This document shows positions 47,592 to 58,065 of a DNA stretch of 64,000 bases, in pieces. The first letter of the stretch is position 1, and each line of letters opens with the position of its first letter. This stretch comes from Pochonia chlamydosporia 170 (lineage: Eukaryota > Ascomycota > Sordariomycetes > Hypocreales > Clavicipitaceae): NCBI RefSeq assembly GCF_001653235.2, contig NC_035791.1, forward strand, positions 930,001-994,000. Reading direction: 5' to 3'. The notes under the pieces were generated by a model that did not search any database, was not told the origin of the DNA, and saw only the letters and a list, made by a program, of their open reading frames with translations. A program made the position numbers and the translations under genes.

Positions 47592-48035
47592 TCACTTTGT
47601 ATGTGCAACAGGCGGATTAGTCGGCTTCGAGATAGGAATCGCTCGGTATGTTGGGTACTTTGGTCCACCTGGGACCATCGTTGGTGGCGATCGGTTTCTC
47701 CTCCTGTGTCGTCTTCTACTCGATCCAGAAGACGAAGAAGTTGCCGTGGTGTAATACTTTTGCCGCACTTTAGACTTTTTGTTGCTCGATAGACAAATGC
47801 CAGCTGCGATTCCTATAACGACAAGACTGCATATGACGCCCAGAATTGCACCGAACTGGACACTTGTCAGTCCTCCTGTTCCATGATCTCCGCTGATTTC
47901 TGCTTTCTGAGACGCGCCAGCGGTTATTGTTACTGTCTGCGCTGGTTGGGTAACGGTGACGGTTTGAGTGACGACTTTTGAACCCTGTTGAGGGTCTCGC
48001 AGGTAGATGTTGGCGATGTCGGTGGGGAGGAACAT
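47592..48035 (-). CDS. Small single-pass membrane protein
   Basis: 147 aa. Residues 20-40 are Thr/Val-rich (VVTQTVTVTQPAQTVTITAG), as in O-mannosylated extracellular stems of fungal membrane proteins. One membrane helix spans about 61-81 (FGAILGVICSLVVIGIAAGI), followed by a basic cytoplasmic tail with SSSGSSRRRHRRRNRSPP. No signal peptide is visible in this frame, and an upstream exon carrying the signal and ectodomain may be missing, since the sequence begins directly with the stem. The layout recalls Wsc/Mid2-type sensors without the sensor domain. Function unknown. Confidence 0.55.
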   Translation of the reverse strand: MFLPTDIANIYLRDPQQGSKVVTQTVTVTQPAQTVTITAGASQKAEISGDHGTGGLTSVQFGAILGVICSLVVIGIAAGICLSSNKKSKVRQKYYTTATSSSSGSSRRRHRRRNRSPPTMVPGGPKYPTYRAIPISKPTNPPVAHTK

Positions 48036-48912
48036 CGTGGCTCTCGAGTTAAGGGACGGGAAGTTTGAAGATTAATTTCCAGCACTGAGGTAGCATTTTC
48101 ACGATTTCCTTTAACCAGGAAACCGTGAGATGTCGAGATATTTCGTCCATTTTAATGCTCTTTGGCTGAAGTGCTTTGACATTTTTACCCTACAACGCGT
48201 AGTCGCGTATGTTTCGTTACTTCAAGACAAGAAGTCATCCGACTGTGGCACGCGATCTAGCCGCACACCTCTTTGCGGGTTTGTGGTGGTTGCAGGCGGT
48301 CCGAGATAAGGAACACGGGACAGATGATTAGATGCGGAGGAGGGTAAAGAGGAGGGCACCTTTTAGTATTTTGGGGTCATTATGACCTCGTGGTGGGGGA
48401 GGCGTTGGTTGGATCGATATTGTGTTGGATGGGCGGAAAGAAAAGGTGGTGTGGAGATAAGTCAAGATGCTCAACCCAGATGAGGGTTTAGTGATTCCCA
48501 AAAGGCACATTAGAGAGGGCGAAATGTTGCTTGGCTTAAAAATGTGTCTTAATGGTTCGTAGCATATTGTTGTTTCAGAGCTGTGAATAGTTGATGACGT
48601 ATTGAGCACAAGGACCGACTCGTCCACACACGAGCCTAAATTGAATGTCAAGTCGGATTCTTTTTTGTTCAAACAGCTGATTTGAAACGTAGAGGAGGAA
48701 TAAAGTCAAGCGTTGTTAGTTTACGACCCAAATAGCGCTTAATACTAGAATTCGGCCACTCATCTCTCGTCTCAACATCGTCAACAGCAACTTGTAAAAG
48801 CCCGCCAGTTGAATTAAAAGTCATTATTAAAGTTACCATGTACACGTTCCCCTCCCAATTATCTATACTGAAGGGTCTAACAACCAACCTCTATCCACGG
48901 GCCTCACCCACA
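48036..48912. other. Intergenic
   Basis: Promoter region of the membrane protein gene and 3' region of the GT2 gene. Two minus-strand ORFs (48328-48672 and 48669-48887) have no recognisable features. Confidence 0.45.
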
Positions 48913-50936
48913 TTAATGCGCCCCCCGTCCACCCTTTTCTTCATCAGCAGGAATCACGCGCCGAGTCTTGCCCCAAGAAAAGTCATCTGAAAGCGATAGC
49001 GAATACACCAAGATGATTATGTTCATAAATGGTGACGTCATAAAATGAATGAAGAATCCCACAAAGTACTGAAGTCTCTCTAAGTTATTCCTCGGCAGCC
49101 AGAACCCAATGCAAAACGAGTATAGCTATTGTCCAAGGTTAGCAAGTGAATCACTGGTGCAATATTGCGTCGTCTTACGTATCTAATCCAGAGGATACTG
49201 ATCAAGCCCACAAACACCGCGTCGTCAAACACCTTGGCACCCTTTTTGACAAACAGCACAATTAGCTGTGCCACGGCCGAGATGATGAACGGAGTGATGG
49301 CCCATGTCATGACTGCAACAATGCTCTGCAATCGCTCAACGAGGATGATCCCAGGCCGAAAGATCATGACAAACTCGTTGGAGATACTGCCTAGCGCCCA
49401 CCGCTTTCTCTGCGACAGAAAGACTTTCCACGTTTGCGGGACAATGGTGAACGCTTTGGAGCGCAGTGCCTGGGCGGTTTGCTTCTTGGGAAACAGGCTG
49501 AAGATGATGGAAGCATGGATGCTGTCTTCGGAGTAGTTTCCCATAATTTGCTGCGTCATAGCATCGTTTGGCTTGGGACAGTAGCCAAATCGCTCGCGAA
49601 GCACTGTATCGCCAAACGTCGCCTCATCCACTTTGATGAGCTGACAGCATCCTGGAAGGCAATTCACTTTGCCAGTGATTCTTGACTGGAACATTCTTCT
49701 CAGTCCTTGGGTTTGGGAATACTCAACAGATTGATACAGTGACCAGAGGCCAAAGTTCCTCCCATCAAAGTCGACACACACATGGCCGCAAACGCCGATG
49801 AGATTGGGATTCTTCCGAATTGCCCGCACCATTTCGACAACACAAAAGTCGTCGAAGACTGTGTCAGCGTCCATGCCAACTAGGTAGTCCACATCTGCAA
49901 GGTTGTTTTCCAGGAGACAGTTGCCGAGATACTCAAACAGTTCCTTGTTGAACATGGTAACAACGTTTCCCGATCGCTTCTTGAAGTGATACAGGAACGA
50001 ACGGGCAAAGCATAAACTGTCGCGCTTGCCTTGATTATACCGTTTGCCCACAAACACAAATGGGATACCCTTGTATTGGCCAACCCGCGTATTGACAGGC
50101 ATGAACAAACCGTCTCTTGCGCGATAACCATTTTCGAAGTGTTTCGAAGTTCCCGGCTCTAGAATGTCTTGCAAGAAGTAATCCTGCGTCGTCTTTTCCA
50201 TGCCTGGGCCGCGGACATTCCCATCGACTATAATAAAAATGAGTCGCGGATGATCTTCGATGCCCTTCTGGTTAACCAGTGAGTCCAGCGAGCGCGCTAT
50301 CTCCTCCTTGGTTTCATTGTAACAGGGAAGCAGAAGAACCATTTTTTCCGGCGCCGTAGGGGTTGTTGATTTTCTCTTTCTCCAGCCGCAGATAATTTTG
50401 GTCCATATTACGTTCGCCACGATGCATAAGACCATGCCCGCTTGCAGCATGGTATTGCAGCTCAACAGGAAGAGAAACAAGTAGGATGCCTGTGGTAATA
50501 TCAAACTGATGGTAATAAGGGTAGCGTTCAAGATGACGAGTCCTGTGATCAATGCCCACTTCTGGATCCGAAGTAGCTCCTTGGACACTCTCTTCAGCTC
50601 TTCCTCTGCATCCCACCTCAGTTTCGGTTCCTCCTGCCTTATATCGCCCCAAACGGATTCTTCCGGAGTATGAAACTGCGATTCGATAGACGTTGCCGAC
50701 TCGATTGAACATGGTGATGGGGAGGCAGCCGCACGCGGAGTTCCTCGAGCTAATGTCTGGATACGCGTCAGTAATTCGCACGGCTTATTTGGGGCCATCA
50801 AACATACCGAGTCACTGGAATTCGCCAGGCTCAAGTCTGGTTCTCGAAACGAGATTGGTGGATGCAACCCATATGGACGTTTTGGCAAATCAGCTACAGC
50901 GCTGGGTAAAGGCCAACTGAAGTTGGGATTCTTCAT
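48913..50936 (-). CDS. Chitin-synthase-like GT2 polysaccharide synthase
   Basis: Two exons, 50936-49179 and 49125-48913, give 656 aa, much shorter than ordinary fungal chitin synthases (about 900-1800). After a disordered N-terminus come two membrane helices (about 127-150 and 152-180). The GT2 domain follows: MVLLLPCYNETKEEI near 200, VGMDADTVFDD with the metal-binding DAD at 356-358, NCLPGCCQL near 425, YSEDS near 470 and QRKRW at 509-513, the equivalent of the QRRRW product-binding motif. C-terminal helices follow, and the second exon adds DDFSWGKTRRV, also typical of chitin synthases. It should make and export a beta-linked polymer from UDP-sugar at the plasma membrane, GlcNAc being the likeliest. 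A deacetylase and a UDP-sugar dehydrogenase lie within 6.5 kb, suggesting a modified polymer. Confidence 0.85.
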
Positions 50937-52561
50937 CTTCGATCGCGGGTATTATGTCAGACAAAGAGTGTTCAAAAAAGAACAAAGCTTAGTGTATGGA
51001 AGCAATTTCCCAAGGTCATGCCTGTCTTGGTCCACTCGAACTTGTGAATATTTGTTCTTCGAGTAGTGGAGTGAGTGCAGGTATCCATGTATACATGCCA
51101 TTCACAGGCATTACCTCTTGCGATAACCACCTTTCTCAGTACTTGGAAAAGCCTGGTAGTGATGTGAGTTGCAGACCTCATGTAAATAAGGTAAACACTG
51201 CACGCAGGAGGTACATTGAATCTGGCTGAGACTTCTTCACCAGCAACAACCCTCGACTTGAGAAGTCCCCAAGCTCTTAGCATTAATGAAGCCGCCGTTC
51301 TCAATACGAAGTCCAAGGCGGACGCATCAACGGGCGTTCCAAGTTCCGGTAAAGATTCTGCCCGAGATCCCCAGACCAGGCCATGCTTTGGACGGTACTA
51401 CTATAACTCTTTCGTCATTTGCCTGTTTCTGTGAGTGGCGAGCTGTATACTCGACGGTCAGGCCACTTGGACGAAGATGAAAACCCACATCAAACGCAAC
51501 TATGTTCAAACCCAAACAAACCCAGCCAGCAGCTGCTCAAGGTCAGCTACCATGGTTCTTGGCCCCCGTGAAATGGCTTGCATTGTGAACCGACAACGTG
51601 GTGTGTCTCGCCTTTGTGAAGATATGTCGTCACCAATGATGTCGCATTAATCCACGAAAGATGAAACAGCCCAGAAGTAGTTAGTGAGCTCTGCTTTCCC
51701 TAGGTATTTCCTAAAACCCACGGCCCATGTATACAAGTTGGCGTAGACGAGGGCTAGCCAAGTGCCGCTCATTACGCCTGGTATTCCCGGGATGCATCTC
51801 CCACGCACCTTGAAGCAAATACCCGAAATACAAGGCTGTTCTGAGACAAAGTTCTCACCTAGGAAGCCTGTGCATGGCAACCATGCCGGATGGTGCCGCC
51901 GGGCACAAGGTGCGACATTAGGTTCCCGGGATCACACAAGCGGTTGGCTAGCTACACAGCAGAATTATATTCCCCAACGGCGGAGAAGCTCGTGTCCAGA
52001 GCCTGTTGGTGGTACTAGTGTAACGACATAAGGTTGGCTCGCCCGTTTGAACTTGGCGAAACGAGCCAGAGGAAACGACGGCGAAAGCGTTTCCTGCTCG
52101 GCTACTACATGTCGCAGTTGCTGTGGGAAAGCATGAGGAGTCATATCGCATCTTTGTTGGAGGAGTATGTTGTCATTGAGTGAGATTATGCATGCAATGT
52201 CAATATACGGCATACCTACATGACAATCCGTTGTCTCAAAACTGGTACTACGGTAATCCATACAGCATGCATGCTTCTCTGCTGCTCCTCGCCATCAAAT
52301 GATTGGCGTTGAAGAAGGTGGAGTTTGAGAGACGATGTTTGTTGCCGCAGGCATGCTGTTCTATTCGCTCACGAGTGATGATGAGACAAGTTGTTATTAC
52401 CACGGAGCTGTATTAACAGAAAACTGTATTAAACAAACCGCCAGATCATCCAACCAGATCAACTCTCAAACTGAAGACATCTCCCACACCCCCCATCCTG
52501 GAAGTATTATGGAAATAATTTTCGTCACATCTCAGCTCGGTAACGATGCGCCACCATCTGT
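50937..52561. other. Intergenic between GT2 and deacetylase genes
   Basis: No gene recognised in 1.6 kb. It should contain the GT2 promoter. Confidence 0.5.
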
Positions 52562-54223
52562 CTAATCGCATCGGCCGTACTTTGCCTGGCAACCTTCACC
52601 ACAATGCTCAGTCTTGTTGCCGCTGCCGACCACGTCAGTCCAACCGATAAAGTAACCACACAAAATGCACTACATACCAATATCCATACTTGGAGCAGCA
52701 TGCCTTTCCTGCAAAATTAAGGCATGTCGCAGAGAACCGAGCGCCACATAAGCCATTCGTTGTGTCCCAGATGCTTGGGGGATTTGGGTTGCAGTCCCCG
52801 AAGTCATTGTCACACCCTGTGCCACAGAACTCGGGAGTTGATCCACTGGTGAGACACGGTCAGTAAAAAAGAGGCTCTTCTCATGATGAGTGGGCTGTTG
52901 TGGGCTTTGAAAGACAGAATTACCAATATCCATAGTGAGAGCAGCAGTCTCCAAAGCCGGAGCCTGGACAGATGTATCCTGTACTTCCTCCGCAGCGTTG
53001 GTTGGGAGATATCTTGCTCGTCGTATTCCTTGGGGGCGGGATATCCGTGACGATTGGCTTTTTTGGACCAGGACATGAGTCTTTCTTTTTATCGCTTCTG
53101 GTGGATTTTGGCGAGTCTTCCGCTGATCTATACCAGTTACCTCTGGGGTCTCCTAGGCATTCACCTACCGTGACAAGCTTGTAGCCTCTCTCTCTAGCAA
53201 CCTTTACCATGTGTGGAGTCAGTTCATACACGGTTTGCTCATGAACATCGTGTGCAAGGACAATGTATGAGTTCTGCCGTGGATTGGTTGACAGTCCATT
53301 AGAGTAGAGGTCCTTTGCCCTTTGAATGAGAGCTGGGTCGTCATACATGTAGTCTTTTGTGTCCAAGTTGGTGGAGATGGAGTGATACACCAAGTCTCTC
53401 ATGGTCTTCTCACACCCAGATCTGGCGGAACACTCCAAGAAAGGTGGCCGGATGTACGTGGGGATCCAACCAAGAATGTTCCGTATGGCCATCTCATTGT
53501 GAATGATTTCAGCTCGCCGCACCGTCTCGTTGATCTGGTTCAGATCACGATGCGTCCAGGTGTGGCTCCCAATCTGATGTCCCGCGTCGTACATGCGACG
53601 TATAATGCTTGGCCAGCGAGTCGCCGGATCGTCAATATGTCCCTTGGCTCGGTTGTCACCCGTGATGAAGAAAGTAGCCTTGACCTTGAGCCGGTCAAGC
53701 AGGTTCAGGATTTCGGTAGTGTAGATGTACGGACCATCGTCAAATGTCAAGGCTACCATGCCAGGCTGTTTGCAAGCTGTAATCATTGGTCCTGGGGAGA
53801 TGTGTTAGCCTCCGAAATCACGACCCCCTTTCCTATTCGTGGCTCTCACCATAAGGGACGTTTCCGACTTGTCGACGGGTTATTCCTGAGGTGTCCTTCC
53901 CACGAGGGGGAACTCTGGATGCAACTTGTCAGCTCGGCATGGCATGTCATGTCAACGGTCTCTAGATCACATCACACAACTTGCGTAGTTGCTACTCACA
54001 GCGTGTGGCAAGTATGGCTGTAGTCCAACTGGCATTGAGAGCCTGAGCAATACTGTTCCGTAGTGCCGCAATACCCCATCTCTGAACAACATGAGCCCAT
54101 TTCGCATGATCCTTTACCGGGACCGCACATGGACATCTCATTGGCCTCTGCTGCCCGAATGAAACGGGAACCGTCGGTAGCCAGAACACACACGGCAAAT
54201 AGGAGGGATATTCTCAGAGCCAT
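52562..54223 (-). CDS. Secreted CE4 chitin deacetylase-like enzyme with three CBM18 modules
   Basis: Five exons: 54223-54000, 53914-53850, 53791-52924, 52845-52678 and 52622-52562, giving 461 aa. Order: signal peptide (1-24), CBM18 (about 32-70, GSCCSEMGYCGTTEQYC), CE4 domain, then two CBM18 modules (DCCSHYGYCGSTPEFCG and ACCSKYGYCGNKTEHCG). All five CE4 motifs are visible: TFDDGP at 112-117, HTWTH at 173-177, RPPF at 211-214, the LDTKDY region near 240 and LAHDVHE with His277. The metal ligands are thus Asp115, His173 and His177. It removes acetyl groups from GlcNAc polymers outside the cell; the substrate may be chitin or the product of the neighbouring GT2. Introns 3 and 4 both interrupt the Cys codon of a Tyr-Gly-Tyr-Cys motif. 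A shorter unspliced reading would lose the first and last modules. Confidence 0.9.
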
Positions 54224-55742
54224 GGCAATTAGTCAACTGGGCGCAGGTGTTCCAGGCTTGGGTAGAATGAGCTGAAATGCAAATGGAGCGAGGAAGAACT
54301 TGAACTACGCGTTTGTTCGAGATTGGGGACAAGTGCCATTATATTGCCTCACACAGAATGAGACATGTATGTAGTGAAGCAGCCTTGGGTTAACTGAGAT
54401 CTTGGCATTTGGTCGCCAAATATCCGTTTATCAGAGACCAGCTACCGCCAAGATTACCTGTCAATATTAAATGCAACTCTCATATTAGTACCATTGCCAT
54501 TCTACCACGTGGGACTCTTGTGCGTAGCAGTGTCAGGGTCTCGTGATGATTGATATCCACGGAGAATGTTCAAAGTACGTAAGTTGACGCAGACGAATGA
54601 ATAGACCCCAGAATTCCTCTCAAAGTGTTTCACAAAAGCTTTGGGGGTCAAGATTTCTGTGCCAATTTCGCAAAAGGATTTACATTTGCGTGTCATTTGC
54701 GTGCGTTTCTCCAATCTCTAGTAGTCTTAGTCCAGCTTTGGCAGACTTACTGCAAGCCTCATCGTGAACACGAACTAGAGGGTACACACGAACTTCTAAT
54801 ATTAAAATAGAGTTGCTTATCTCTCCGACATGAGCTTAAAAATGGCCTAATGCACTCCTGCCCGCATATCCGGGGCTGGCTGAGAAGACTTGAATAATCC
54901 GAAGTTTGCGAATCATTGATCACTCGGCACGGATGGAGAATTCCCGGTCCAATACAGGTGAAACGTTGAATCCGATGAGCCAGTGCTACCGAACAAGGGA
55001 AAAGCCTTTGTGTATCCCATCTTTTCAATGCCGGCCCTGTTGTGAAGTGTAGCTCTCGTATGAGACATCCGCTTGTCAAAGGTAACACATTCAGAAAACT
55101 ACACCATGGCTTCAGCTCCTTTATCTTACTTGGCCAACGTCATGAACGCCCTTCAGCATGGATGCCTAACAGTCTGTAGTGAAGCTACTCGGAAACGTCT
55201 TGATACGAGTTTTCTGTGTATCAGCTCTCATCGTTCACCTAGCCATGAAGGTTCCGGTTTGTCTTCCGTTTGTACAAAAGGGTGGGAGGCTAAATCCTCC
55301 TGTACAACACGTTCGGAACAATATTGCCGATTGATCGACAGGCCCAGGCAACTTAATATCGGCCATCTGTCACCGCATCAACATGGTGTCCGACCACCAT
55401 GAATCTGAAGTTGGATGATCAGCTCCTATGCTCCGGCATATCATGGATGCACATCTGCCTTTTCAGCTAGAAGCAAACTGAGATACAAAGCCACAATGCA
55501 TCATTGTTCGTAAATTTGAGTCTCGGGTGATCGACTTCCCTTTTCCTGCTCCTTTGAGCCATGCGATTCATGCGTAGCAAAGACGTCATTAACTTGAGAT
55601 ATTTTGTTGTTTTGTGTGAGTTACTGTTTGGCCAGAATTGAGGTGAAGTTGTGGTATAGCAACCGACAGAAGTACGAGCTTACGAATCGCAGAATCAATT
55701 TCTCTTTGGCAATCACATAGAGTCTATACATATATTTACACC
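54224..55742. other. Divergent promoter region of the polysaccharide genes
   Basis: The deacetylase and dehydrogenase genes point away from each other, so this 1.5 kb may hold shared control sequences. No gene recognised; a 109-codon ORF at 55073-55402 has no features. Confidence 0.5.
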
Positions 55743-57170
55743 ATGGTTGACGACCGTCCTTCCATTGGTCAAGACCAAAAGTTGATGACATCTCATTCCA
55801 TCATGGGCGACGATCGAGTTCTTACGAAACTTGAGCTTGAGAGCTCCTGTTTTCAGACACCACCAACCGTTGTATCTGACCTCGGCCAAATTTCCCCATT
55901 TGAGTTCAACGGTCGCCTCCGTTATGATCTGACCCCTCCAAGCGAGACCTCCGAGTTCGATCAAGATGTGGCGTCAGTCACGCAGCTCTTCAGCGAGACC
56001 TCAGAACCGGTTGTTGCTATTATTGGTGTTGGCTACGTTGGCCAACACTTGGCTCAGGTCTTTTCAAGAGCTTACAATGTTCTCGGATATGATATCTCCA
56101 AGTCGCGAACGGATCATCTAACGGAAATCTTTGACGGCAACAACAGAGCAAAGTTCACATCCTCTCCAGCCGCGCTTGGGCAGGCAACACACTTTCTGAT
56201 ATCTGTACCGACGCTACTCCTTCCAGACAAGACCATCGACTCATCGTTTCTTCGCAATGCCCTGAGCACAGTCGCCCGGTTCGCACGACCAGGCTCTACG
56301 ATTGTAATTGAGAGCTCGGTTGCCGTTGGGATGACTCGAGAATTTGTCGGTCCGCTAGCCAGGAAGAAGGGTTTCTTTGCCGGGATGTCACCGGAAAGAG
56401 TCGATCCAGGCCGAACAGAACCTCCTGCACATGCTATTCCCAAGATTATTTCCGGGCTGGACGATGTCGTCCCTGGTTCGCTATCGGCGATACACAAATT
56501 GTACTCCCGGGTGTTTGACCAGGTGACTCCTGTGTCGACACCAGAAGTAGCTGAGATGACGAAGCTATATGAAAACTGTCAGCGGATGGTTTGTATAGCA
56601 TATGCTAATGAGATGGCTGATGCGTGCATCTCTCACGGCATCGACCCTTTTGAAGTTTGCAAAGCTGCTTCGACCAAGCCTTTCGGCTACATGCCGTTTT
56701 CGCCTGGACTTGGAGTCGGCGGTCATTGCATTCCTGTCAATCCTTACTATTTGCTATCCAATAACAGATTTCCGATTTTGGAAGCAGCCTCCGATAGAAT
56801 GGCGTCCCGTCCTGGTGAAATTGCGAGGAGAGTGGTCGCGAAGCTGTGTAAAAGAGTGCCGTACTACCGACCACATGTTTTGGTAGTTGGCATGGGCTTC
56901 AAAATCGGGCAAGCGCATTTGACAAATTCTCCTGGGCTGGGTTTAGCAAAGGGATTGGTTCTCACCCAAATGGTTGATGTCAGTTGGGCGGACCCCCTTG
57001 TATCTCAAGAGTCTATCCCTCAAATACCCAGATTCGATGAGGTAGAATGGTCTTTGGAAGCGTTGGATTCGCGTTTTGATTTGATCATAGTTGCGTTCAG
57101 ACAGAGTTGTTTGGACTTTCCCCTACTGGAACAGCTGCGGATTGCTGAGGTTGAGATGTGGTGTCCATGA
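55743..57170 (+). CDS. Nucleotide-sugar (UDP-HexNAc type) 6-dehydrogenase
   Basis: 475 aa in one exon. About 88 residues of unconserved N-terminus precede the NAD-binding domain VVAIIGVGYVGQHLAQVF (GVGYVG at 95-100). Catalytic features: MSPERVDPGR near 215-224, TKLYENCQRM with Lys274 and Asn278, and LGVGGHCIPVNPYYLL with the active-site Cys329. The C-terminal domain has VLVVGMGFKIGQAH and TNSPGL. The SPER and GGHCIP forms match the WbpA/WecC branch that oxidises UDP-N-acetylhexosamines, and not eukaryotic UDP-glucose dehydrogenase, whose active site reads GGSCF. It would make a UDP-uronic acid with two NAD per turnover. Lack of introns and the bacterial-type motifs allow acquisition from bacteria, which is inference. 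It lies near a GT2 synthase and a deacetylase. Confidence 0.88.
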   Translation: MVDDRPSIGQDQKLMTSHSIMGDDRVLTKLELESSCFQTPPTVVSDLGQISPFEFNGRLRYDLTPPSETSEFDQDVASVTQLFSETSEPVVAIIGVGYVGQHLAQVFSRAYNVLGYDISKSRTDHLTEIFDGNNRAKFTSSPAALGQATHFLISVPTLLLPDKTIDSSFLRNALSTVARFARPGSTIVIESSVAVGMTREFVGPLARKKGFFAGMSPERVDPGRTEPPAHAIPKIISGLDDVVPGSLSAIHKLYSRVFDQVTPVSTPEVAEMTKLYENCQRMVCIAYANEMADACISHGIDPFEVCKAASTKPFGYMPFSPGLGVGGHCIPVNPYYLLSNNRFPILEAASDRMASRPGEIARRVVAKLCKRVPYYRPHVLVVGMGFKIGQAHLTNSPGLGLAKGLVLTQMVDVSWADPLVSQESIPQIPRFDEVEWSLEALDSRFDLIIVAFRQSCLDFPLLEQLRIAEVEMWCP

Positions 57171-58065
57171 TCTAATTCATAATCGCTGTGCTTATTTTAA
57201 GCTTGGGGTCTAGAAAGAAGCTGGGACAATTGGGCAACTTATCTATACGTACGACTAGTCTTTGTAAGCATACTACCTATTGTAATTGTTTTGCAGCATA
57301 CCGTGTACCTTGTAGTGCCAGTGGTGGTTGTGTCGGGCGTTAAGCTTACATGCTTGTTAGGGCTTTAAGTCTTCGAACAATCCGTAGGCTATTTCCAGCA
57401 AGCAAATCGTGTATCAGAAAACAGGTTTGCGGCGTTGGAGAGGCGCGTGCAATCTACGTGCCTGCCGCTGGTGACAAAGAGAAGTAAACTTTGCCACAGG
57501 TATAAGACAATCGAAAACAGAGGCTGAACAAGTCCTAAACTTGTCTTTTAAAAGACACAAGCCCTTCGCGTTGAGTTCAAGCGTTTCTTAAGTTAATATA
57601 TCGCAATAGTGAACATTATTGTTACTTTCCTTTGGCATAATGGCATCTTTTGGGCAGAACGTGAACGCGCTGAGCTAATGATGGTCTAAAGTACCTCTAC
57701 CGGGGAAACAAAAGTGTATTTTGTGAGCCTATGCGCAATAACAGCTTATTTCCAGGTTATATAGTCCCAGAAGAGATAGGTTTGTGAGCTTCTGAACTAG
57801 TAAAGCCTAGGCGATGGACAAAACACTAGAGACCAAGAACAGAATAACAACTAGTACTGAACACAGTCGATACCCCCAAGATCATTACGATGTATAAATA
57901 ACGCGTCAATGTACTCGAACGCTCTTACCGTATCGCAATTCTTATGTAAGAGCAACCGGCCAGCTGTCTCCCACTTAATATCCCATCGTTCCATTCCCGT
58001 CAACGCGAGAATGTCAAAACCGTTGTTTCTCCCAGTCAACAGAACCTCTACGTTGGTCAACGCCA
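57171..58065. other. Intergenic
   Basis: AT-rich, no supported gene. A 71-codon minus-strand ORF (57851-58066) overlaps the next gene start by one base and was not accepted. Confidence 0.45.
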
